Below the pieces are notes generated by a model. That model made no database searches and was not told the DNA's origin. It saw only the letters and a list, made by a program, of their open reading frames with translations. 64,000 bases of DNA. It comes from Lentzea aerocolonigenes. GTDB lineage: Bacteria > Actinomycetota > Actinomycetes > Mycobacteriales > Pseudonocardiaceae. The translations under genes were made by a program, and so were the position numbers. Within the stretch, counting starts at the first letter, position 1. Each line of letters starts with the position of its first letter. Location: contig NZ_BBOJ01000036.1 in NCBI RefSeq assembly GCF_000974445.1, forward strand, positions 21,505 through 85,504, given 5' to 3'. Positions 47,661-56,636 of this stretch are shown here, piece after piece.

Positions 47661-48586
47661 TTCGACAACGCCCGGACCACACGAGAAGGACTGGGCCGCC
47701 CCAGCTGTTCAGCCATCCACACCGAACAAGCGACCAGCTCGTCCAGATCGACCCCGGTCTCGATCCCCAGCCCGTCCAGCATCCAGACGAGATCCTCGGT
47801 GGCCAGGTTCCCGGTGGCCGACTCCGCGTACGGACAGCCGCCGAGCCCGCCGGCCGAGGAGTCCACAGTCGTGACGCCACAACGCAAAGCGGCCAACGTG
47901 TTGGACAACGCCTGCCCGTAGGTGTCGTGGAAGTGCACAGCCAACCGGGAAACGTCCCGGAACCCTTCCAGCAACGACTCGACCTGACCGGGCGTGGCAA
48001 CCCCGATCGTGTCCCCCAGGGACAACTGCGAGCAGCCCATCTCCAGCAGCCGCTCCCCCACGGCCACGACCTGCGACCGGGCGACCGGACCCTCCCACGG
48101 GTCCCCGAAACACATCGACACGTACCCGCGCACGTCCAGCCCGGCGTCCAACGCACGGGCGACGGTCGGCGCGAACATCTCGAACTGCGAGTCCAGCGTC
48201 CGGTTCAGGTTGCGCGAAGCGAAGGTCTCCGTGGCGGAAGCGAAGATCGCGATGTGCGTGACCCCGGCCTCCAGCGCACGATCCAGGCCACGCTCGTTGG
48301 GCACCAGCACGGGGTAGACGACACCAGGCCGAGCGTCCAAACCGGACAACAGCTCGGCGGCGTCGGCCAGCTGCGGCACCCACTTGGGGTGCACGAAGGA
48401 CGTTGCCTCCAAAACGGACAGTCCGGCATCGGCCAGTCGCGCCAGGAACTCCAGCTTCACCGACACCGGCACGACGACCGACTCGTTCTGCAGCCCGTCC
48501 CGCGCGCCGACCTCCCAGATGGTCACCCTCGACGGGAGCGTTCCGGACGGGACGACGTCGGGCAGGCCGGCCTCACGCGCGCCCAT
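47657..48586 (-). CDS. Hydroxymethylglutaryl-CoA lyase
   Basis: Cleaves HMG-CoA to acetyl-CoA and acetoacetate at the end of leucine degradation. The 309-residue TIM barrel shows VTIWEVGARDGLQNESVVVP with the metal Asp, EATSFVHPKWVPQLADAAEL, SLGDTIGVATPGQVESLLEG and HFHDTYGQALSNTLAALRCG. The active-site Cys loop is AGGLGGCPYAESATGNLATE, followed by D. ATG 48586 overlaps the PH-domain gene by 14 bases. A role in leucine catabolism is inferred; the acyl-CoA carboxylase and FadE-type genes elsewhere in the window could serve related steps. Confidence 0.93.
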   Translation of the reverse strand: MGAREAGLPDVVPSGTLPSRVTIWEVGARDGLQNESVVVPVSVKLEFLARLADAGLSVLEATSFVHPKWVPQLADAAELLSGLDARPGVVYPVLVPNERGLDRALEAGVTHIAIFASATETFASRNLNRTLDSQFEMFAPTVARALDAGLDVRGYVSMCFGDPWEGPVARSQVVAVGERLLEMGCSQLSLGDTIGVATPGQVESLLEGFRDVSRLAVHFHDTYGQALSNTLAALRCGVTTVDSSAGGLGGCPYAESATGNLATEDLVWMLDGLGIETGVDLDELVACSVWMAEQLGRPSPSRVVRALSK

Positions 48587-49097
48587 CGAGCGTCCTCGGG
48601 TGGAAGTCGTCGTCGGGGTTGTCGTTGACCTCTCGGTACAACATCGTGTGCACCTTCTCCACGGACGGGATGTCGTCGAACTCGAGCGGCTCGTCCGAGG
48701 CCGACTCGATGATCAGCGTGCCGCAGCCGAGCACGCGGTCCATCAGACTGTGCTCGAAGCGGACGCTGTTCACACGAGCCAAAGGGATGTCGAGTCCTGT
48801 GCGCTTGAACACGCCCTCGCGGTACATCACGCGGTCCGAGGTGATGATGAAGTGCGTCGTGCGCCAGCGCACCACCGGTGCGATCGTCAGCCACAGGATC
48901 AGCACGACGCCGATCACGGCCAGGGCGATCCACGCGATGGAGGCCCACGACTGGTCCACGACGAGGCCGGCCAGGTAGGTGCCGAGCGCGACCACCACCA
49001 GCAGCCAGAACACCGGGAAGATCAGCATCTTCCAGTGGGGGTGCTTGTGGATCACGACGTGCTCGCCTGAGCTCAGCAGGTCGTCGGGATAGGCCAT
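48573..49097 (-). CDS. PH-domain (DUF304/bPH2) membrane protein
   Basis: A 174-residue membrane protein corresponding to Rv3278c. Short N-terminus DDLLSSGEHVVIHKHPHWKM, then two transmembrane helices (LIFPVFWLLVVVALGTYLAG and ASIAWIALAVIGVVLILWLT). A bacterial pleckstrin-homology domain follows, starting RWRTTHFIITSDRVMYREGV and containing IPLARVNSVRFEHSLMDRVL and GTLIIESASDEP. ATG 49097 is the start. It lies 13 bases after birA on the same strand. Function unknown; the conserved pairing with birA suggests an envelope-lipid link but proves nothing. Confidence 0.9.
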   Translation of the reverse strand: MAYPDDLLSSGEHVVIHKHPHWKMLIFPVFWLLVVVALGTYLAGLVVDQSWASIAWIALAVIGVVLILWLTIAPVVRWRTTHFIITSDRVMYREGVFKRTGLDIPLARVNSVRFEHSLMDRVLGCGTLIIESASDEPLEFDDIPSVEKVHTMLYREVNDNPDDDFHPRTLDGRA

Positions 49098-49110
49098 GGG
49101 CCAACCCTAA

Positions 49111-49914
49111 TCACGCCGGGCGCAAATGCACCACGTCACCAGCGGACACGCCGTGGTTCTGGCCGTCGTCGCCGCGGACGACCAGCGTGCCGTCCGGTTC
49201 GACGCGCTGCGCCACGCCGAGGATCTCCAGGCCGCCGGACAGCTCGACCCGCACGCGCTGACCGATGGTCGACGAGTGCTCGACGTACTCCTCCAGCACA
49301 CCCGACTCGACCGCGTCGCCACCGTTCTTGCGCCACACGCCCTCCAGCTGCGCCAGCTCGACGAGCAGCCGGAACGCGAGCTCGCCGCGATCCAGTTCGG
49401 CGGCGCCCAGGTCTTCGAGGGAGGTCGGCGCGAGGCCACCGGGCGCGGGTTCGACGTCCGCGGGCAGCTTGGCCACGTTCAGGCCGATGCCCACGACGAC
49501 CGAGCCGTCGGCGGTGATCTCGGACAGGATCCCGGCGCCCTTCCCCGCGCCGGCACCGAGCAGCAGGTCGTTCGGCCACTTCAGCGAGGCCTCGACACCA
49601 ACCGATCGGGCGACACGCACCAACGCGAGCCCGGCGATCAGGTTCAGCCACGGCAGCTGCGCGGCGGGCACTCCGGCGGGCCGGAACAGCACACTGCAGT
49701 ACAGCCCGCCCTCGGGTGACGCCCAGGTGCGGCCGCGACGGCCCTGCCCCGCGGTCTGCTCCAGCGCGATCAGCACGGTGCGGTCCGCCCCGCCGGTGGA
49801 AGCGAGGTCGGCGTTCGTGGACGCGGTCTTCGCCACGACGTCGAGCGCGGCGTACGGGCCGTTGGGTGCGACGAGCCGCGAACGCAGCTCTTCAGCGTCG
49901 AGTGCGGAGGTCAT
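49111..49914 (-). CDS. birA: Biotin-[acetyl-CoA-carboxylase] ligase
   Basis: Attaches biotin to the lysine of the AccA3 carrier domain encoded at 56637. The 267-residue class I ligase lacks the DNA-binding domain of E. coli BirA, as usual in actinobacteria. Motifs: KTASTNADLAS, EQTAGQGRRGRTWASPEGGL with the biotin/ATP loop, LKWPNDLLLGAGAGKGAGIL with the catalytic Lys, and GIGLNVAKLP. The C-terminal SH3-like domain begins VRVELSGGLEILGVAQRVEP. The start GTG or ATG at 49914 is divergent from accD5 across 117 bases. Confidence 0.95.
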   Translation of the reverse strand: MTSALDAEELRSRLVAPNGPYAALDVVAKTASTNADLASTGGADRTVLIALEQTAGQGRRGRTWASPEGGLYCSVLFRPAGVPAAQLPWLNLIAGLALVRVARSVGVEASLKWPNDLLLGAGAGKGAGILSEITADGSVVVGIGLNVAKLPADVEPAPGGLAPTSLEDLGAAELDRGELAFRLLVELAQLEGVWRKNGGDAVESGVLEEYVEHSSTIGQRVRVELSGGLEILGVAQRVEPDGTLVVRGDDGQNHGVSAGDVVHLRPA

Positions 49915-50031
49915 CGCGCCAGGCTATTGGAACGGAAGAGAGTACGTGCGATCAGAGATGTCGAACAGGTTGCCGTGACCTGGACAACTGCACGGGGCAG
50001 TTCAGCAATGGTCTCGTTAGGCTGCGAGCCC

Positions 50032-51674
<1,643 letters not shown>

Positions 51675-51678
<4 letters not shown>

Positions 51679-51896
51679 CCGCGCCTCAGGAAAGGCCACT
51701 GCTCCGGGTAGTCAAAGGCGACCCGGACGACCACCAACTGGCGGCACTGACCGCGGTCATCGCCGGGCTGGCCGCGGCCGTCCCGGTCGAGGACAAGCCC
51801 GCGCAACGCTCGGAATGGGCGAACCCGGCTCGCCGCGTTCGCCGCCCCTTGCAACACGGCCCCGGCGCCTGGCGCGCCTCCGGCCTCCCCGGCTGA
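51675..51896 (+). CDS. accE5: Acyl-CoA carboxylase epsilon subunit
   Basis: A 73-residue small subunit that stabilises actinobacterial acyl-CoA carboxylase complexes. It has LLRVVKGDPDDHQLAALTAV and IAGLAAAV at the conserved N-terminal helix, then a basic tail NPARRVRRPLQHGPGAWRAS. GTG 51675 overlaps the accD5 stop by four bases. This corresponds to Rv3281, although the long N-terminal extension of the M. tuberculosis protein is missing. A strong hairpin follows at 51931. Confidence 0.9.
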
Positions 51897-51930
51897 CTTC
51901 AGGTAACGCGGGGGCCTTTCGTTTCCTTCT

Positions 51931-51957
51931 GGGTTACGCGGGGCTCCCGCGTAACCC
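51931..51957. terminator. Perfect 12-bp hairpin between accE5 and the convergent gene
   Basis: GGGTTACGCGGG (51931-51942) pairs with its complement (51946-51957) around a GCT loop, directly beside the stop of the leftward gene at 51958. A single upstream copy of GGTAACGCGGG stands at 51902-51912 and could form an alternative stem with the right arm. It can end both convergent transcripts and shares GGGCTCCCGCG with the hairpin at 35739-35787. Confidence 0.75.
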
Positions 51958-52347
51958 TCAGGAGCAGGGGACTCGGCGGCTGTTGACGTCGAGTCCCACC
52001 ACGAGCTCCCGGCAGCGGGTCTCGCCGTCCACCTGGAGCTTCAAGGTGAAGAACTCGCTGCCGTACGCGTCGGTCCTCTTCAGCACCTGCACGCGGTCGT
52101 GGTTGACCGGCAGTTTGTCGCGCACCGCGGTGACGACCTGGGTCAGCAGCGCGTTCTCCGCGCGGTCGGCGGTGTCGGCGAACGGCCAGACGGGCACTCC
52201 GTAGCCGATCGGGTCGCTCGCGAGCACGGTTCCAACGCCCCACGATCCAATGAGGCCGCCGAGCACGACGAGCAGGGCCGCGATCCGTCTGCGCTTGCCT
52301 TCGCGATCGGAACCGCGTTCGGTGAGGACAAGCACCCAGCGCTTCAC
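51958..52347 (-). CDS. Hypothetical single-pass membrane protein
   Basis: A 129-residue protein with a cytoplasmic basic start (VLVLTERGSDREGKRRRIAA), one transmembrane segment (ALLVVLGGLIGSWGVGTVLA) and an extracytoplasmic part of about 85 residues. The outer part has DRAENALLTQVVTAVRDKLP, QVLKRTDAYGSEFFTLKLQV and two late cysteines (TRCRELVVG, RRVPCS) that could bridge. I do not recognise a family. It starts at ATG 52347, 36 bases from the probable start of the MFS gene on the other strand, so regulation may be shared. Confidence 0.6.
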   Translation of the reverse strand: MKRWVLVLTERGSDREGKRRRIAALLVVLGGLIGSWGVGTVLASDPIGYGVPVWPFADTADRAENALLTQVVTAVRDKLPVNHDRVQVLKRTDAYGSEFFTLKLQVDGETRCRELVVGLDVNSRRVPCS

Positions 52348-52382
52348 TCTGTCGAGAGTGCCGACGGAAGAGGTGGTCGCGC

Positions 52383-53825
52383 ATCAGTAGTCCTACGCAA
52401 TCGGCTGACCGGGCCAGCTGGCGCGCGGTCGCCGCCCTCTGCGTCGGCTTCTTCATGACGTTGCTCGACCTGACGATCGTGCACGTCGCGATGCCCTCGA
52501 TGCAGAGGGGCCTGAACGCGTCGCTCAACGACGTGATGTGGGTCAACAGCGCCTATCTGCTCGCGTTCGCCGTGCCGTTGCTGCTGACCGGCAGGCTCGG
52601 CGACAGGTTCGGGCCGAAGCGCCTCTACCTGGCCGGGCTCGTGCTGTTCACGCTCGCGTCGCTGGCCTGCGGGCTCTCGGGCGACGCCGAGACGCTCATC
52701 GCCGCGCGGGTCGTGCAGGGCGTGGGCGCCGCGGCCATGACGCCGCAGACGATGGCGTTCATCACGCACCTGTTCCCCGCGGACCGGCGTGGTGCGCCGC
52801 TGGGCATCTGGGGCTCGGTGGCCGGGCTCGCGACGGTGTCCGGGCCGTTGCTCGGCGGCGTGCTGGTGACGCACCTGGGCTGGCAGTGGATCTTCTTCGT
52901 CAACATCCCGGTGGGCGTGGTGGCGTTGACGTTGCTGCTGCTGTGGGTGCCGGACCTGCAGACGGGCCGGGCACACCGGTTCGACTTCCTCGGGGTCGTG
53001 CTGTGCTGCGCCGGGCTCGGGCTGGTCGTGTTCGGCATCCAGAACGGCGAGCACTTCGGCTGGGGCCGGGTCGTGGGACCGATCCAGATCGGGCACGTCA
53101 TCACGGCAGGGGTGCTGGTGCTCGCGCTGTTCGTGGTGTGGCAGGCGAGCAGGCGCAACCCGGAGCCGCTGCTGCCGTTGCGGATCTTCCGCAACCGCAA
53201 CTTCTCGCTCGGCAACATCGCGAACGTCACCATCGGGTTCACGGTGACCGGGCTCTTCGTGCCGCTGGTGCTGTTCCTGCAGACGGTCCCGAAGCTGACG
53301 CCGCTGACGGCCGGCCTGATCACGGCACCGGCCTCGCTGATGTCCGGGCTGGTCGCGATCTTCGCGGGACGGCTCTCGAACCGGGCGAACGCCAAGTACC
53401 TGCCGATCACCGGATTCCTCCTCCTCGGGCTCGCCATCGGCGCGATGACGTTCCTCCTGCACGACGGGCCGCAGTGGACGTTGTTGCCGTGTCTGCTCGT
53501 GGCAGGTACCGGCATGGGGCTCGTGTACGCGCCGTTGACGAACATCTCGACGAAGACGCTGGACGGGTCGTTGATGGGCGCGGGCGCCGGCATCTACAAC
53601 ACCTCGCGTCAGTTCGGGAACGTGCTCGGCAGCGCGGCGACGGCGGCGGTGTTGCAGGTCGTGCTCGCGAGCTCCGGCGACTTCACCGCGGCCACGAGGG
53701 CCGCGATGATCACGCTGCTGGGCGCGCTGGTGATCGGACTGGTCGCGGCGTTCTCGTTCCGGCCGGGCGTGCAACACTCCGCTGGTGCGTCTGATCCTCG
53801 CCTCCCAGTCTCCCGCCCGTCTTAG
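52383..53825 (+). CDS. MFS drug-efflux transporter (DHA2/EmrB-QacA type) with non-standard start
   Basis: A proton-driven exporter of about 480 residues with 14 predicted helices. Family marks: LLDLTIVHVAMPSMQRGLNA, the RLGDRFGPKRLYLAGLVLFT loop, ARVVQGVGAAAMTPQTMAFI, GSVAGLATVSGPLLGGVLVT with motif C, and GWQWIFFVNIPVGVVALTLL. The first ATG (52455) would cut into helix 1. The open frame continues upstream (SWRAVAALCVGFF) with no ATG, GTG or TTG. An ATC at 52383 stands nine bases after GGAAGAGG and yields the expected N-terminus, so I place the start there tentatively. The end overlaps maf by 41 bases. Confidence 0.85.
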   Translation: MSSPTQSADRASWRAVAALCVGFFMTLLDLTIVHVAMPSMQRGLNASLNDVMWVNSAYLLAFAVPLLLTGRLGDRFGPKRLYLAGLVLFTLASLACGLSGDAETLIAARVVQGVGAAAMTPQTMAFITHLFPADRRGAPLGIWGSVAGLATVSGPLLGGVLVTHLGWQWIFFVNIPVGVVALTLLLLWVPDLQTGRAHRFDFLGVVLCCAGLGLVVFGIQNGEHFGWGRVVGPIQIGHVITAGVLVLALFVVWQASRRNPEPLLPLRIFRNRNFSLGNIANVTIGFTVTGLFVPLVLFLQTVPKLTPLTAGLITAPASLMSGLVAIFAGRLSNRANAKYLPITGFLLLGLAIGAMTFLLHDGPQWTLLPCLLVAGTGMGLVYAPLTNISTKTLDGSLMGAGAGIYNTSRQFGNVLGSAATAAVLQVVLASSGDFTAATRAAMITLLGALVIGLVAAFSFRPGVQHSAGASDPRLPVSRPS

Positions 53826-54384
53826 CGTCCTGCGGTCCGCGGGCGTCGAGCCCGTCGTCCGGGTCTCCGGTGTCGACGAGGACGCGCTGGTCGCGTCGCT
53901 GCAGAACCCGACGCCAGAGGAGACCGTCGTCGCGCTGTCCGCGGCGAAGGCGGAGGCGATCGAGCACGACGACGAGTGCGTGGTCGTCGGCTGCGACTCG
54001 ATGCTGCTGTTCGAGGGCGAGCTCGTGGGCAAGCCCGGCACGGCCGAGGTCGCGCGGGAGCGGTGGCGGCGGGTCGCGGGCAAGAGCGGCGTGCTGATCA
54101 CCGGGCACACCGTGCTGCGGGTCTCCGGTGGCGAGGTGGTCGACCGCGCCTCCGCGGCCGAGTCGACGACCGTGCGGTTCGGCACGCCGTCGGACGAGGA
54201 GCTGGAGGCGTACATCGCGACGGGTGAGCCACTTCACGTCGCGGGCGGCTTCACGATCGACGGGCTCGGCGGCTGGTTCATCGACGGCATCGACGGCGAC
54301 CACACGTCCGTCATCGGCATCAGCCTGCCGCTCACCCGAAGGCTGCTCGGCCAGGTGGGTGTTTCCGCGTCCACACTCTGGTAG
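53785..54384 (+). CDS. maf: Maf-type nucleotide pyrophosphatase
   Basis: A nucleotide pyrophosphatase that hydrolyses non-canonical or modified nucleoside triphosphates and can delay septation when overproduced in other bacteria. The 199-residue protein starts RLILASQSPARLSVLRSAGV with the phosphate-binding SxSPRR-like loop. It has VVVGCDSMLLFEGELVGKPG with the catalytic Asp, ESTTVRFGTPSDEELEAYIA, and GGFTIDGLGGWFIDGIDGDH. GTG 53785 lies inside the end of the MFS gene. In M. tuberculosis maf follows accE5 directly; here two genes intervene. Confidence 0.93.
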   Translation: MRLILASQSPARLSVLRSAGVEPVVRVSGVDEDALVASLQNPTPEETVVALSAAKAEAIEHDDECVVVGCDSMLLFEGELVGKPGTAEVARERWRRVAGKSGVLITGHTVLRVSGGEVVDRASAAESTTVRFGTPSDEELEAYIATGEPLHVAGGFTIDGLGGWFIDGIDGDHTSVIGISLPLTRRLLGQVGVSASTLW

Positions 54385-54565
54385 CGCTGGTCACACTTGG
54401 CTTGATCAGGGAAGACTGCCCTCAGCACACGCGTTGGGGGCAGTGCGATGAACGAGTATTTGACGCGCCGCAGGCACATCGACCACGGCCGCAGGACGAG
54501 CACGGGCTGTCGGAGCTGACCGCTCCCGGCCCAGTTCACTCATCCCTGCAAACGGAGATGTCCCA

Positions 54566-55849
54566 GTGTCGTTCGTCCAGACTTACCGCAAGCCCAAGGT
54601 CTTCGGCCTGACCGTGCTCGGCGCGCTCGTCCTCGGCGCGCTCGCCGGCTGGCTCGGCAAGGGCACGTGGCTCGCGCCCGTCCTCGCCAAGATCGGCTCC
54701 ACCTTCACGGCGCTGCTGCAGCTCACCGTGATCCCCCTCGTGTTCACCGCGATCGTCGTCGGCATCGCGTCGCTGCGGAACCTCGGCGGCGGCCGCACCG
54801 CCGCCCGGCTCGGCGGCAAGACGTTCCTGTGGTTCGCCATCACGTCGTTCATCGCGGTGCTGATCGGCCTCGCCGTCGCCGCGATCGTCAAGCCCGGCGC
54901 CGGTCTGCAGATCGAGCCCGCCGCGGGCGCGGTCGACAAGCTGGCCAAGCGCGCGTCCGGTTCGTGGCAGGCGTTGCTCGACAACCTGGTGCCCACCAAC
55001 ATCTTCAGCGCCTTCACCGAGGGCGAGGTGCTGCAGGTCGTGTTCATCGCGGTGCTCGTCGGCTTCGCGGCCTACGCGCTCGGCGAGAAGGCCGCGCCGT
55101 TCACGAACCTGGTCCGCTCGTTCTTCGACATCGTGCAGAAGGTCGTCGGCTGGATCATCCTGCTGGCGCCGATCGGCATCTTCGGCCTCATCGGCAACGC
55201 CGTGGCGTCCTACGGCAACTCGTTCGTGCGGCCGCTGTTCTCGTTGATCCTCGCGGTGTACGTCGGCACGCTGCTGGTGCTGTTCGTCGTGTACCCGATC
55301 CTGCTGAAGTTCGTCGGCAAGACCTCGCCGCTCGAGTTCTTCCGCAAGGCGGGCACGGCCATCCAGTTCGCCTTCGTGTCGCGTTCGTCGGGCGCCACGC
55401 TTCCGTTGTCCCGCAAGGCCGCGACGGACCTCGGCGTCTCGCAGGAGTACGCGAACTTCGCCGTGCCGCTGGGCACCACGACCAAGATGGACGGCTGCGC
55501 CGCGGTCTACCCGGCCGTCGCGACGATCTTCATCGCGAACCTCTTCGGCATCCAGCTGTCGGTGTGGCAGTACGTCGGCATCGTGGTCGTCGCCGTGTTC
55601 GGTGCGCTGGCCACCGCCGGAACCACCGGCTGGTACACGATGCTCACGCTGACCCTGAGCGTCGTCGGCCTGCCGCCGCAGGTGATCGCGACCGGTGTGG
55701 CCGTGGTCTACGCGATCGACCCGATCCTGGACATGATCCGCACCGCGACCAACGTGGCCGGCCAGATCACCGTGCCGGTGCTGGTGGCACGCAGCGAGAA
55801 CCTGATCGAGGAGCCGGTTCCGGCCGAGAAGGATCTCGTCAACGCCTAG
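54566..55849 (+). CDS. Dicarboxylate/amino-acid:cation symporter (DAACS/SLC1 family)
   Basis: A sodium- or proton-coupled importer of glutamate, aspartate or C4-dicarboxylates; 427 residues with eight helices and two re-entrant hairpins. The first hairpin serine-rich motif is SRSSGATLPLSRKAATDLGV near 272, the helix 7 motif NFAVPLGTTTKMDGCAAVYP near 297-316, and the second hairpin GALATAGTTGWYTMLTLTLS. DPILDMIRTATNVAGQITVP gives the substrate Asp and Asn of helix 8. GTG 54566 is used. It lies between maf and accA3, out of the usual gene order, and its stop overlaps by four bases the convergent gene. Confidence 0.93.
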   Translation: MSFVQTYRKPKVFGLTVLGALVLGALAGWLGKGTWLAPVLAKIGSTFTALLQLTVIPLVFTAIVVGIASLRNLGGGRTAARLGGKTFLWFAITSFIAVLIGLAVAAIVKPGAGLQIEPAAGAVDKLAKRASGSWQALLDNLVPTNIFSAFTEGEVLQVVFIAVLVGFAAYALGEKAAPFTNLVRSFFDIVQKVVGWIILLAPIGIFGLIGNAVASYGNSFVRPLFSLILAVYVGTLLVLFVVYPILLKFVGKTSPLEFFRKAGTAIQFAFVSRSSGATLPLSRKAATDLGVSQEYANFAVPLGTTTKMDGCAAVYPAVATIFIANLFGIQLSVWQYVGIVVVAVFGALATAGTTGWYTMLTLTLSVVGLPPQVIATGVAVVYAIDPILDMIRTATNVAGQITVPVLVARSENLIEEPVPAEKDLVNA

Positions 55850-56571
55850 TTCGTCGCGCAGGGGCGCAGCTGGGACATCTTCGGCACAGGGGCGGGCCAG
55901 CCAGGGAGCTGGTTCCGCTCCTGTGCCGCCGCCGTACAACCCAGATCCGGCCCGATCGCCGAGAACACCTGCACGAACGCGTTCCTGCACTTGCCGTCGC
56001 ACGCGAGCTGCGCGGCGACGATGTCCGCCGTGCCGTCCTCGTTGACGTCGTGCAGCCCGATGTACCCCGCGCTCGCCAGGTAGGCCGCCTGCACGCGCGA
56101 CCACGTGCCGTCCTTGCGGACCAGCACCTCGCCGAGCACCTCGCCGTCGCGGTCCCCGCGCACCAGGCACACGCTGACCGGCGCCTCGGTGCACTCCAGC
56201 GAGTCGCCGGTCACCGTCGCGCCGGACTCGGCGATGGTCATCTCGAAGATGAACGGACCGGACGCGCCGGTCACCCTGATCCGCCCGCCGCCGGTTCCGG
56301 CGAGCAGCTCGACGAGGTCCTTGCCGACCGATTTGCCGATGACGACCTGGCAGACGGTGGTACCGCAGCGCATTCCACCGTCGGCTCCCGATTGCCCTGA
56401 ATCGGTGTTGTTCGTGCGCTTGAAATACGCGAACACCAGCCCCGCGACGACGACCACGGCAGCGATGACGGCGACCACCTGCACAGACCTGGACCCACCC
56501 ACGTCGCCGATTGTGGCGGATGGCCTCAGGACGGGGTGTGAAGTGAGCCGTCTCTCCCTCTCGGAGTTCAC
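55846..56571 (-). CDS. Hypothetical single-pass protein with extracytoplasmic domain
   Basis: A 241-residue protein: basic cytoplasmic start, one transmembrane segment (VQVVAVIAAVVVVAGLVFAY), then about 185 residues outside. The outer domain has four to six cysteines (MRCGTTVCQVVIGK, SLECTEAPVSVCLVRGD, ACDGKCRNAFVQ, DLGCTAAA), suggesting disulfides. The motif HDVNEDGTADIVAAQ resembles the calcium-binding loop of FG-GAP repeats. No named family is recognised. It is divergent from accA3 and convergent with the symporter, which it overlaps by four bases. Confidence 0.65.
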   Translation of the reverse strand: MNSERERRLTSHPVLRPSATIGDVGGSRSVQVVAVIAAVVVVAGLVFAYFKRTNNTDSGQSGADGGMRCGTTVCQVVIGKSVGKDLVELLAGTGGGRIRVTGASGPFIFEMTIAESGATVTGDSLECTEAPVSVCLVRGDRDGEVLGEVLVRKDGTWSRVQAAYLASAGYIGLHDVNEDGTADIVAAQLACDGKCRNAFVQVFSAIGPDLGCTAAAQERNQLPGWPAPVPKMSQLRPCATN

Positions 56572-56636
56572 CGATTTCCGTAGACTGCGGCACCAGCCAG
56601 AGCCGTAATTACCGGTCCAGCAGGAGGTACGACGCC

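Noticed and set aside
54402..54611. A small plus-strand open frame between maf and the symporter
   Set aside because: No ribosome-binding site, no recognisable sequence, and it runs into the symporter gene in another frame. I see nothing certain in 54385-54565.
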